Made by a program: the position numbers and the translations under genes. A DNA stretch of 5,191 nt, from contig SMWS01000070.1 in the NCBI GenBank assembly GCA_004356685.1, forward strand, positions 1 through 5,191. Reading direction: 5' to 3'. Under the pieces are notes generated by a model. It was not told the DNA's origin and made no database searches. It saw nothing but the letters and a program-made list of their open reading frames with translations. Each line of letters opens with the position of its first letter. Position 1 is the first letter of the stretch. Origin of the DNA: Deltaproteobacteria bacterium. Lineage in GTDB: Bacteria > Desulfobacterota_D > UBA1144 > Nemesobacterales > N074bin48. Positions 1 to 5,191 of this stretch are shown piece by piece.

Positions 1-141
1 AATTACTGGGGTAGCAAAACCCTCCTAATTATGCGAGACGATAAATATCGAAGTAGATACAGGTGTTTGTATTATAAATATACGAATGCCGCTCTCATAA
101 ATCTTAAGCAATTTCCCAATAATATTTTAATCAAAGGATGA
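1..141 (+). CDS. 3' end of an unrecognised protein (partial, runs off the window start)
   Basis: The frame beginning at base 1 is open for 46 codons and ends in TGA at 139-141; the other two plus frames hit stops within the first 30 bases. The fragment is rich in basic and aromatic residues (for example KYRSRYRCLYYKY in its middle) and ends ...NNILIKG. Its stop lies 3 bases before the thiL ATG and the thiL Shine-Dalgarno site sits inside its last codons, the spacing expected of an operon partner. I do not recognise the family. A stretch of hydrophobic strand followed by RDDKYRSRYR loosely recalls the C-terminal part of DUF218/YdcF-like proteins, but the signature histidine of that family is not there, so I give no function. 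The reading frame is fairly convincing; the identity is unknown. Confidence 0.6.
   Translation, partial: NYWGSKTLLIMRDDKYRSRYRCLYYKYTNAALINLKQFPNNILIKG
134..138 (+). promoter_or_regulatory. Shine-Dalgarno site of thiL
   Basis: AAGGA ends 6 bases before the ATG at 145, close to ideal spacing. It supports this start, and it lies within the last codons of the upstream partial gene, so the two are probably read from one transcript. Confidence 0.7.
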
Positions 142-144
142 AAA

Positions 145-1131
145 ATGATAGATGAGTTGCGCGCTCTTAAGCAAATTAAAGAGCGTTTTGGAGAAAATTC
201 TAAAGATGTAGCGGTTGGGATAGGTGATGACGCCGCCGCTGTTAGCACAAATCCTGAAAATTATGTGCTTGCTACGACAGATTCTCAGGTTGAGGGTATT
301 CATTTTCTTAAAAACACCATTTCACCCAGACAACTGGGCAGAAAATCTATTGCGGTTTCAGTCAGCGATATTGGCGCTATGGGCGGAACTCCTAAATATA
401 TTTTAGCAACGGCAGGGTTTTCTGAAAATGAAGATCAAACATATATCGATTCATTTATGAATGGGATTAAAGATGCAGAGCAAGAGTTTGACGTGAAATT
501 GATTGGGGGTAATTTAACGGCGGCTGACAAGTTTTTTGTAGATATTACCGTCCTTGGGGAAGTAAAAAAAGAAGATGTAGTCAGGAGGCAAGGAGCAGTT
601 ATAGAAGATATAATTTTTGTAAGCGGCACACTAGGGGACTCTTCGCTTGGTTTAAAACTTTTAGGGGTGAATAAAGATCGTAATAATGGTGACAGTTTTC
701 TTGCAGATAAGCATAACTCACCTGTACCCAGGCTCAAACTTGGTAGTGAACTTGCAAGGAAAAAGCTTATAACTTCTATGATCGATATAAGTGACGGCCT
801 GCTTTTAGATCTAGGTAGAATCAGCGTTGATTTTGGTTTAGGGGCAAAAATAGATTTAGACAATATTCCAACTTCTAAACAGTATAGAAAATTTATATCT
901 GAATTTTGTGATGACAAATATGAGCTTGCTCTTAGTGGTGGTGAAGATTATGAGCTTTTGTTTACTTCACCAAAAAAAAACAGACAGGAAATTTTTTCCC
1001 TTTCAGCGGAGTTGGGAATTCAAATAACAGAAATTGGAAATATCACGGGTGATAAAAAGCTAAATTTAATTATCCCGGACGCAACTAAAAAAGAGATAGG
1101 AAAAAGGGGGTTTGTACACTTTAGTAAATAA
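145..1131 (+). CDS. thiL: thiamine-monophosphate kinase ThiL
   Basis: ThiL transfers phosphate from ATP to thiamine monophosphate to give thiamine diphosphate, the last step of de novo cofactor synthesis; it is a cytoplasmic, Mg-dependent enzyme of the PurM/SelD-type ATP-binding superfamily. At 328 residues it is the usual family length (E. coli about 325). The family motifs occur in order: GIGDDAA at 25-31, TTDSQVEGIHF at 44-54, SDIGAMG at 74-80, LIGGNLTA at 119-126, GTLGDSSLGL at 161-170, the VPR turn at 194-196, MIDISDGLLLDLG at 212-224 with the metal-binding aspartates, LSGGEDYELLF at 263-273 and GFVHF near the C-terminus (322-326). The start is supported by AAGGA 6 bases upstream. It follows a partial gene by 3 bases and its TAA is immediately followed by the ATG of the next gene in the same frame. 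No TPP riboswitch is visible upstream, where the sequence appears to be coding. Confidence 0.96.
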   Translation: MIDELRALKQIKERFGENSKDVAVGIGDDAAAVSTNPENYVLATTDSQVEGIHFLKNTISPRQLGRKSIAVSVSDIGAMGGTPKYILATAGFSENEDQTYIDSFMNGIKDAEQEFDVKLIGGNLTAADKFFVDITVLGEVKKEDVVRRQGAVIEDIIFVSGTLGDSSLGLKLLGVNKDRNNGDSFLADKHNSPVPRLKLGSELARKKLITSMIDISDGLLLDLGRISVDFGLGAKIDLDNIPTSKQYRKFISEFCDDKYELALSGGEDYELLFTSPKKNRQEIFSLSAELGIQITEIGNITGDKKLNLIIPDATKKEIGKRGFVHFSK

Positions 1132-2481
1132 ATGAGCGATTTATCACTTAGCTACAATATCTTTTTAATAGTAATACTCCTGCTCCTTTCGGCGTTTTTC
1201 TGTGTGGCAGAGGGTTCTCTTTTCTCACTTGAAAAACACCATATTGATAAGCTGCTTAAAGAAGGCAAGAAAAGCTCATTGTTAATACAAAGACTGCTAA
1301 AAGATCCATTCAGGTTAATTATCACAATACTCTTTGCCGACGAAGTTGTTAATGTAGCGTATACAAGCATTATTGGACTGACTGTTAGCAGTTTTTTAAC
1401 CGGTTATCCCCAAACTTATATTACACTGATATCTATTGCTGTTGCTTCTCCCAGTCTGCTGCTTCTCGGCGAAATTGGGCCTAAGATTCTAGGGGTGAAA
1501 TACCCAAGACTCCTTGCAACTTGGATCTCATATCCTCTCAATTTATTTCACATAGCTATTACACCTGTAAGATGGGTAGTAATGATTTTATCTGTAGGGT
1601 TTACCAAACTTCTTGGCGGAGATATTCAGTACGAGCACAAAAAAGGTTATACGATTGATGAGGTAAAGGCACTTGTCGGTTTGGGGAGTGATGAGGGAAT
1701 TATAACAGATATTGAGAACAGGCTTGTAGAAAACCTTTTCCAGTTGGAAACGGTACCTTCTTATAAAATTATGACTCCTTCGATAGATTGTTTTTTCCTT
1801 CCTTCTTTTATATCACCCGGCAATGCAGTTTATGAAGTAAAGAAAGCCGGATTTTCCCGAATTCCTGTTTATCAAGGGGATAAAGATAATATTATTGGGA
1901 TTTTATACGCTAAGGATTTGCTCTGCATTGATACAAACAAAACTAATGGTCATAACCTGGAGAGTATTTTGAGACCTCCCTATTTTGTTCCCAGGACAAA
2001 AATGGCGTTTGAGCTACTGACAGAGTTCCAGCAGGAAAGAAAGCATATGGCAATGGTGGTTGATGAATATGGAAGAGTAGATGGAATTTTAACCATGGAA
2101 GATATACTCGAAGAGTTATTTGGAGAAATTGAGGATGAAAGGAGAGTTATCAAAGAAAAAATCGTAAGGCGCGATGGTAAAGCTTTAGTCATTCCTGGAA
2201 GTGTAAAAATCGATGAATTTAACGAAAATTATTTATTTTCCATTCTTAGGTACGGGGGGCTCGAAAATTTATCCGATGAAATTGAACAGTCCATTCTTCC
2301 TTCTGAAGAGTTTAGTGAAACGATAGCGGGTTTTGTATTTGATCAGTTTGGCAAATTTCCAAAAGAAGGTGAACAGGTAACATACAATAATTTACTATTT
2401 ACTGTAAATAAGATTTTCAAAAAACGAATTGCTGAGATAAAGGTGCAAAGAAATATAAGTGAGGTTGCAGATGTCGCTTGA
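1132..2481 (+). CDS. CNNM/CorC-type (HlyC/CorC family) membrane protein, paralogue 1
   Basis: Probable inner-membrane divalent cation (Mg2+/Co2+) transporter or efflux-associated protein, 449 residues. Domains in order: a CNNM (DUF21) transmembrane domain over about 1-195, with hydrophobic segments near 9-26, 62-90, 95-120 and 128-158; a CBS pair, with CBS1 about 213-270 (IMTP start, SRIPVY, GILYAKDLL) and CBS2 about 281-335 (VVDEYGRVDGILTMEDILEELFGEIEDE); and a C-terminal CorC/HlyC transporter-associated domain about 345-440 with AGFVF and the PKEG turn. Conserved membrane-domain positions are present: Glu27 in the first helix, Asn74 in ADEVVN, and GEIGPK at 113-118. The CBS ligand-type residues Asp262, Thr321 and Asp324 are also kept. 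MTPR, typical of CBS1, is MTPS here. The ATG directly abuts the thiL stop and has no well-placed Shine-Dalgarno; the nearest G-run ends 21 bases upstream, so translation is probably coupled to thiL. The substrate is inferred from the family; older annotations call such proteins hemolysins. Confidence 0.92.
   Translation: MSDLSLSYNIFLIVILLLLSAFFCVAEGSLFSLEKHHIDKLLKEGKKSSLLIQRLLKDPFRLIITILFADEVVNVAYTSIIGLTVSSFLTGYPQTYITLISIAVASPSLLLLGEIGPKILGVKYPRLLATWISYPLNLFHIAITPVRWVVMILSVGFTKLLGGDIQYEHKKGYTIDEVKALVGLGSDEGIITDIENRLVENLFQLETVPSYKIMTPSIDCFFLPSFISPGNAVYEVKKAGFSRIPVYQGDKDNIIGILYAKDLLCIDTNKTNGHNLESILRPPYFVPRTKMAFELLTEFQQERKHMAMVVDEYGRVDGILTMEDILEELFGEIEDERRVIKEKIVRRDGKALVIPGSVKIDEFNENYLFSILRYGGLENLSDEIEQSILPSEEFSETIAGFVFDQFGKFPKEGEQVTYNNLLFTVNKIFKKRIAEIKVQRNISEVADVA
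2459..2464 (+). promoter_or_regulatory. Shine-Dalgarno site deciding the start of CNNM paralogue 2
   Basis: GTGAGG ends 6 bases before the ATG at 2471. The same GTG could be read as a start four codons upstream (2459), but it then lacks a ribosome site of its own and adds only MRLQ before a typical membrane-protein start. The site lies inside the last codons of the upstream gene. Confidence 0.65.
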
Positions 2482-3703
2482 GATAGTAATTGGTTTAATA
2501 ACATTTTTTCTTTTTCTGCAGGCTCTTTTTGCAGGATCTGAAATAGCCCTTATATCATGTGATAAGGCTGTAATTAAATCACTTGCCGATTCGGGATCAA
2601 AAAGGGCTAAAATGGTTTTGGACTCATTTGTCGATATCGAAAAGTTTATAAGTACAACGCTTGTAGGAATAAATCTATCACTTATCACAAGCACGGTGAT
2701 ACTGACATTTTATATACATAATAATTATGGCAAAGGCAGTGAGTTATACACGGTACTGATTCTTTCTCCTTTAATAGTAATATTTGGTCAGGTAGTTCCA
2801 AAAGCCGTATTTCAAAAAAGGAGAAACAGCATAATACTCTGGGCAATATATCCGGTCTGGTTTGCCTCTAAGATTTTTTACCCTGTTTTGCTTGTGGTTA
2901 GCGTTTTTACAAAGAAGATTCTCAATCTCATAGGTAAAACAGAGAACACGTTTATTACGAGAGAAGAGTTGATAAATGTGATTGAGGGTGATAAATCAAT
3001 GCCTATCACTGATAATAAAAAAAGAATTATCAAAAGGATATTCCGGTTTTCCGAAACAACGGCTGATGAAATAATGATTCCTCTTGTTCATATGACCGCC
3101 CTCGATGAAAATGCCAGTGTGTATGAAGCTGTAAAAGTTATAAAAGATACCGGGCATTCAAGAATTCCAATCTATAGTGAAAGAATTGATAATATTACCG
3201 GCGTTTTGCATTCGTTTTTTATTCTAGGAGCCGAACCATCTGACAAAATTAAAAAATATGCCCAGCCACCATATTTTGTGCCTGATTCTAAAAAAGTTGA
3301 TGAACTCATGGATGAGATGAAAAGGGGTAAAGGTGGGATGGCAATAGTTGTAGACGAATATGGCGGTGCAATAGGGGCGGTAACATTGGAAGATATTTTG
3401 GAAGAGGTGGTCGGAGAAATTGAGGATGAATATGATAAAGGCACAAAACTCTGGAGAAAAATATCAGAAAGAGAATATTTACTCAATCCTAGAATAGAGA
3501 TAGAAACTATAAATGACGATTTAGGTGTAGGACTTCCTGAAGGAGACGGAGATTATGAAACACTGAGCGGGTTTTTATTTATGAAAGCTGGTTCAATTCC
3601 AAAGGTAGGAGATAAAATAAAATATAAAAATCTCGAATTTACAATTCAAAAAGCTACAGTCAGGTCTCTTGAAGAGGTTAGATTATCAATCCTAAAAAAA
3701 TAA
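2471..3703 (+). CDS. CNNM/CorC-type (HlyC/CorC family) membrane protein, paralogue 2
   Basis: A second, clearly related but diverged CNNM/CorC protein of 410 residues, probably in the inner membrane. CNNM (DUF21) domain about 1-170 with hydrophobic segments near 3-28, 60-84, 92-115 and 120-152, including AGSEIALISCDK at 21-32; CBS1 about 201-255 (IMIPLVHM, SRIPIY); CBS2 about 266-320 (VVDEYGGAIGAVTLEDILEEVVGEIEDE); CorC/HlyC C-terminal domain about 330-410 (YETLSGFLF, IPKVGD). I chose the ATG at 2471 because GTGAGG lies 6 bases upstream; a GTG at 2459 would add four residues. It overlaps the upstream paralogue by 11 bases, so the two are probably made together. Several conserved positions differ from paralogue 1: Gln107 replaces the Glu of the GExxPK motif (FGQVVPK), Leu71 stands where paralogue 1 has Asn74, CBS1 has MIPL for MTPR, and Phe250 replaces the CBS1 Asp. 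CBS2 is intact. It could be a regulatory partner of paralogue 1 or have another substrate. Confidence 0.92.
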   Translation: MSLEIVIGLITFFLFLQALFAGSEIALISCDKAVIKSLADSGSKRAKMVLDSFVDIEKFISTTLVGINLSLITSTVILTFYIHNNYGKGSELYTVLILSPLIVIFGQVVPKAVFQKRRNSIILWAIYPVWFASKIFYPVLLVVSVFTKKILNLIGKTENTFITREELINVIEGDKSMPITDNKKRIIKRIFRFSETTADEIMIPLVHMTALDENASVYEAVKVIKDTGHSRIPIYSERIDNITGVLHSFFILGAEPSDKIKKYAQPPYFVPDSKKVDELMDEMKRGKGGMAIVVDEYGGAIGAVTLEDILEEVVGEIEDEYDKGTKLWRKISEREYLLNPRIEIETINDDLGVGLPEGDGDYETLSGFLFMKAGSIPKVGDKIKYKNLEFTIQKATVRSLEEVRLSILKK

Positions 3704-3716
3704 TTAATATGATCAG

Positions 3717-3747
3717 AATCAAATTTTGATTATGTTTTCTTACTTTT
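3717..3747 (+). terminator. weak candidate terminator after the CNNM genes
   Basis: AATCAAA (3717-3723) and TTTGATT (3725-3731) are perfect inverted arms with a single base between them, so the real hairpin would have a short stem and a loop opened by a few bases. A T-rich stretch (TTTTCTTACTTTT) follows. The position, 13 bases after the stop, is right for a terminator, but the stem has only one G-C pair per arm, so it would be weak. Confidence 0.3.
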
Positions 3748-3749
3748 AA

Positions 3750-3770
3750 TAATTGTTTATCTAACAATTA
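3750..3770 (+). repeat. perfect 8-base inverted repeat in the intergenic gap
   Basis: TAATTGTT (3750-3757) and AACAATTA (3763-3770) are exact reverse complements separated by five bases. It lies in the 162-base AT-rich gap between the CNNM genes and the secreted-protein gene, about 30 bases before the candidate -35 element. It may be a weak transcript-end hairpin or a protein-binding site; no T-tract follows it, and in sequence this AT-rich it may be chance. Confidence 0.35.
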
Positions 3771-3802
3771 AATATTAATTGCACTTATTACAAAAATTCT
3801 GG

Positions 3803-3839
3803 TTGACTTTTTCATCTACACAATTCACTATTTTATAAA
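3803..3839 (+). promoter_or_regulatory. candidate promoter of the secreted decarboxylase-like gene
   Basis: TTGACT at 3803-3808 matches five of six bases of the sigma-70 -35 consensus. The -10 partner is unclear: CACTAT (3826-3831) has ideal 17-base spacing but a poor match, while TATAAA (3834-3839) is a good match but too far from TTGACT; it would pair at 17 bases with the weaker TTCATC (3811-3816). Either choice puts the transcript start about 20-30 bases before the ATG. The gene after it starts a new transcription unit, so a promoter here is expected. Confidence 0.4.
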
Positions 3840-3853
3840 CTATACGATTTTTT

Positions 3854-3860
3854 GGAGGGG
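3854..3860 (+). promoter_or_regulatory. strong Shine-Dalgarno site
   Basis: GGAGGGG ends 5 bases before the ATG at 3866. It is the strongest ribosome site in the window and suggests the secreted protein is well translated. Confidence 0.75.
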
Positions 3861-3865
3861 ATTTT

Positions 3866-4669
3866 ATGAAAATTAAAAGTTATCTTGTTTTATTATTAGT
3901 TTTATGTTTTGCGGTTACCGGTTCATTAATAAATGCTGAACACCATGAACCGAAAGAAGAACCAAAAATGATGGATCTTCCAGGCCCACAGCTTGTTACA
4001 GGCGCATGGATGTTTATTGCGGCTTATAAGGCAGATCCGGCAGTTTTGAAGTCACTGCTGCCAGAGGGTTTAGAGGCAAGTCCAACAGGTCAGGTTGTGA
4101 TTAATATGTACACGGTACCGACAGCAGAACAAACATCTGGTTTTGGAGCCTATACGCTAACTTATCTTACTGTTGAATTAAAAGATCAGGATTCTTATGT
4201 AATGAACAGTGATATAACTTATCCGGGCAGATATTTTATACATTATTATAACAGCTCACCAGTTATGAGAGACTTTACCAAAAAAGTTGGAATACCGGCT
4301 ATGGAAGGATACACAACTACAACTGTTGAGAATGGAAAGCTTACTGCAACGCTCACAATTGATGGAAAGCCAATGATTGTATCAACTGCAGATGTAGGAA
4401 ATGAGCTTGGTAACTTTAGCGGTGGACATTTAAATTATTTCGGTTTAATTAACACAGAAAAATCCGGTAAAAAAGTAAATCAGGTTGTTAAATACCCAAT
4501 ACCCTTTATCGGTGCTACGGTAGATCTTAAGAATCCTAAAATTACATTTAGCGCACCAGAAGATCATCCACTAAGTAAAGTAAAACCAGTTGCAGCAGAG
4601 CCAGTCTGGGCTGTATGGATGAAGGGGAGTTTTGTATATCCCCAGCAACAGGTTATTCACGAATATTAA
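3866..4669 (+). CDS. secreted acetoacetate decarboxylase-like protein
   Basis: A 267-residue protein with an N-terminal signal peptide: Lys2 and Lys4, a hydrophobic core about 6-18, and a plausible signal peptidase I cut after Ala24 (INA-EHH). Cys14 does not fit a lipobox. A short charged linker (25-36) leads into a domain resembling the acetoacetate decarboxylase superfamily: DPAVLKSLLPEGLEA (57-71, like the ADC substrate-domain opening), SGFGAYT (91-97), TKKVGIP (138-144, corresponding to the catalytic lysine region YPKKLGYP), the NGKLTATL to STADVG strands (156-178), and HPLSKVKPV to the C-terminal QQQVIHEY (234-267, like the ADC ending AEVIYDY). Compared from memory with Clostridium ADC, the Lys pair 139-140 is kept, but the positions of Arg29, Glu61 and Glu76 appear to be Ala47, Asn80 and Leu98, and the helix before the lysines is about six residues shorter. 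Fold assignment is fairly likely; decarboxylase activity is doubtful and the substrate unknown. It has its own promoter region and a strong ribosome site. Confidence 0.75.
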   Translation: MKIKSYLVLLLVLCFAVTGSLINAEHHEPKEEPKMMDLPGPQLVTGAWMFIAAYKADPAVLKSLLPEGLEASPTGQVVINMYTVPTAEQTSGFGAYTLTYLTVELKDQDSYVMNSDITYPGRYFIHYYNSSPVMRDFTKKVGIPAMEGYTTTTVENGKLTATLTIDGKPMIVSTADVGNELGNFSGGHLNYFGLINTEKSGKKVNQVVKYPIPFIGATVDLKNPKITFSAPEDHPLSKVKPVAAEPVWAVWMKGSFVYPQQQVIHEY

Positions 4670-4675
4670 ATTCTG

Positions 4676-5074
4676 CTATTTTAGGATAAATACTTTTATT
4701 AGTACATAAATCCAGATTACTGTAGCACAGACTATAGTAAGAAAAACGGCGGAGCTGCCCATATCCTTTGCCCGTTTTGCAGAATCACTGTATTCGGGGG
4801 AGATCTTATCTACTATAGTTTCTATAGCCGAGTTCAAAAGTTCGACTATCATCACAGAAATAATGGATACGATCAACAGGATTTTCATGGTCGAGGAGAC
4901 TGGAAGTATAATTGCGATTACGGTAAGAATGACAAAAGCAAAAAGCTCCTGTCTAAATGCAATTTCATTTTTCAGTGCAGTCCTTAAACCCGATAGTGAA
5001 TACAAAAAAGCATGCCAAATTCTCAGTAGGCCTTTTTTACCGGGTTTGTTACTCTTTTCTATATTGTTAGTCAT
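4676..5074 (-). CDS. dgkA: diacylglycerol kinase / undecaprenol kinase DgkA (prokaryotic type)
   Basis: A small integral inner-membrane kinase of 132 residues (E. coli 122) that phosphorylates diacylglycerol to phosphatidic acid, or undecaprenol in some bacteria, using MgATP as a homotrimer. It has an N-terminal amphipathic region with KNEIAFRQE (35-43) and three membrane segments at about 45-60, 63-82 and 108-130. The family signature VELLNSAIETIVDKI spans 77-91 and RAKDMGSSAV spans 101-110. All catalytic and metal-binding positions align with E. coli at a constant offset of nine: Glu37, Glu43, Glu78, Asn81, Glu85, Lys103 and Asp104 for E. coli Glu28, Glu34, Glu69, Asn72, Glu76, Lys94 and Asp95. 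The N-terminus has about nine extra charged residues. No Shine-Dalgarno is well placed before the ATG (the nearest AAGG is 16 bases away), so the start is less certain than the identity. It converges on the secreted-protein gene with 6 bases between stops. Which lipid it uses cannot be told from sequence. Confidence 0.95.
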   Translation of the reverse strand: MTNNIEKSNKPGKKGLLRIWHAFLYSLSGLRTALKNEIAFRQELFAFVILTVIAIILPVSSTMKILLIVSIISVMIVELLNSAIETIVDKISPEYSDSAKRAKDMGSSAVFLTIVCATVIWIYVLIKVFILK

Positions 5075-5082
5075 ATATGAGG

Positions 5083-5100
5083 TAAATTAACCTTAATTTA
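5083..5100. repeat. inverted repeat between divergent genes (first)
   Basis: TAAATTAA (5083-5090) and TTAATTTA (5093-5100) are exact reverse complements separated by CC. The repeat lies in the 63-base divergent spacer, 9 bases upstream of the dgkA ATG on the minus strand. It could be an operator; the arms are pure A/T, so chance is a real alternative. Confidence 0.35.
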
Positions 5101-5120
5101 TATAAATGTGTAATTTATAT
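5100..5120. repeat. inverted repeat between divergent genes (second)
   Basis: ATATAAAT (5100-5107) and ATTTATAT (5113-5120) are exact reverse complements separated by five bases, abutting the previous repeat. It overlaps plausible A/T-rich -10 sequences for either direction (for example TATATT at 5116-5121 with a poor -35, TTAATT, at 5093-5098). A regulator site is possible, but it may just reflect the very low G+C content of the spacer. Confidence 0.35.
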
Positions 5121-5137
5121 TATGAAATATTAGAGTA

Positions 5138-5191
5138 ATGAAATTAAATAAAATAGTAGATTTTCTGGATTCTTATCTACAAATAGATTCA
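5138..5191 (+). CDS. N-terminus of a probable Nif3-like (DUF34) dinuclear metal-centre protein (partial)
   Basis: An open frame begins at ATG 5138 and stays open for 18 codons to the window end: MKLNKIVDFLDSYLQIDS. This closely resembles the usual beginning of Nif3/YbgI-family proteins (a short helix of the pattern MKxxxIxxFLxxYLxI, normally followed by a D/N-G-LQV motif that lies beyond the window). Nif3 proteins bind two metal ions and act as cytosolic hydrolases or metal-handling proteins of poorly known role. The Shine-Dalgarno is weak (TTAGAG, 5130-5135). It is divergent from dgkA across an AT-rich spacer with two inverted repeats. With so few residues the family call is a recognition from memory and the reading frame itself is more certain than the name. 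Confidence 0.6.
   Translation, partial: MKLNKIVDFLDSYLQIDS

Noticed and set aside
1..144. TPP riboswitch upstream of thiL
   Set aside because: No CTGAGA-type conserved core or paired helices are visible, and the region appears to be coding for the end of another gene.
435..917. 160-codon minus-strand open frame inside thiL
   Set aside because: It is antisense to a fully conserved thiL, its translation is serine/leucine-rich low-complexity sequence, and it matches no family I recognise.
1120..1140. thiL and the CNNM gene as one gene split by a nonsense mutation
   Set aside because: Both proteins are complete at normal family length with all end motifs, and the second starts with its own ATG, so the in-frame arrangement is a tight gene junction and not a break.
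3800..3815. Possible sigma-54 promoter (TGG followed by TTC before the secreted-protein gene)
   Set aside because: GG is present, but the required GC at -12 is CA at the right spacing and the remaining match is poor; a sigma-70 reading of TTGACT is simpler.
3704..3865. Small gene or RNA gene in the 162-base gap
   Set aside because: The gap is very AT-rich with frequent stops in all frames I read, no tRNA-like fold, and only short hairpins; it looks regulatory.
4863..5090. 75-codon plus-strand open frame opposite dgkA
   Set aside because: It is wholly antisense to dgkA apart from its last few codons, has no ribosome site, and its existence follows from the conserved dgkA coding strand.

Overview
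The window is an AT-rich bacterial chromosomal segment (clearly below 50% G+C by eye) holding ordinary housekeeping genes packed tightly together. The proteins look Gram-negative in style: an E. coli-like DgkA with every catalytic residue in register, and a CorC/CNNM pair behind thiL. A lineage such as Deferribacterota or a deltaproteobacterium-like group would fit, but this is a weak inference because the window holds no rRNA or other decisive marker.

Layout. Positions 1-141 carry the 3' end of an unrecognised plus-strand gene whose stop lies 3 bases before thiL. thiL (145-1131, thiamine-monophosphate kinase) is followed with no gap by a CNNM/CorC-type membrane protein (1132-2481). That gene overlaps by 11 bases a second, diverged CNNM/CorC-type paralogue (2471-3703). 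These four genes look like one operon. An AT-rich gap (3704-3865) contains weak hairpins and a candidate promoter. It precedes a gene with a strong Shine-Dalgarno site encoding a secreted protein related to acetoacetate decarboxylase (3866-4669). dgkA (4676-5074) lies on the minus strand, convergent with it across only 6 bases. After a 63-base AT-rich divergent intergenic region with two perfect inverted repeats, the first 18 codons of a probable Nif3-family gene (5138 to the window end) begin on the plus strand.

How the genes relate. ThiL is a Mg-dependent kinase making thiamine diphosphate, and the two CNNM proteins are probably involved in Mg2+/divalent cation transport; a functional link between them is only suggested by the shared operon. 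DgkA recycles diacylglycerol or phosphorylates undecaprenol in the inner membrane. No mobile element, CRISPR array, tRNA, rRNA or recognisable riboswitch was seen. No wholly new system is evident. The most unusual items are the exported decarboxylase-fold protein, which keeps the lysine pair but seems to lack the other classic active-site residues, and the asymmetric CNNM pair, in which the second copy has lost several conserved polar positions.
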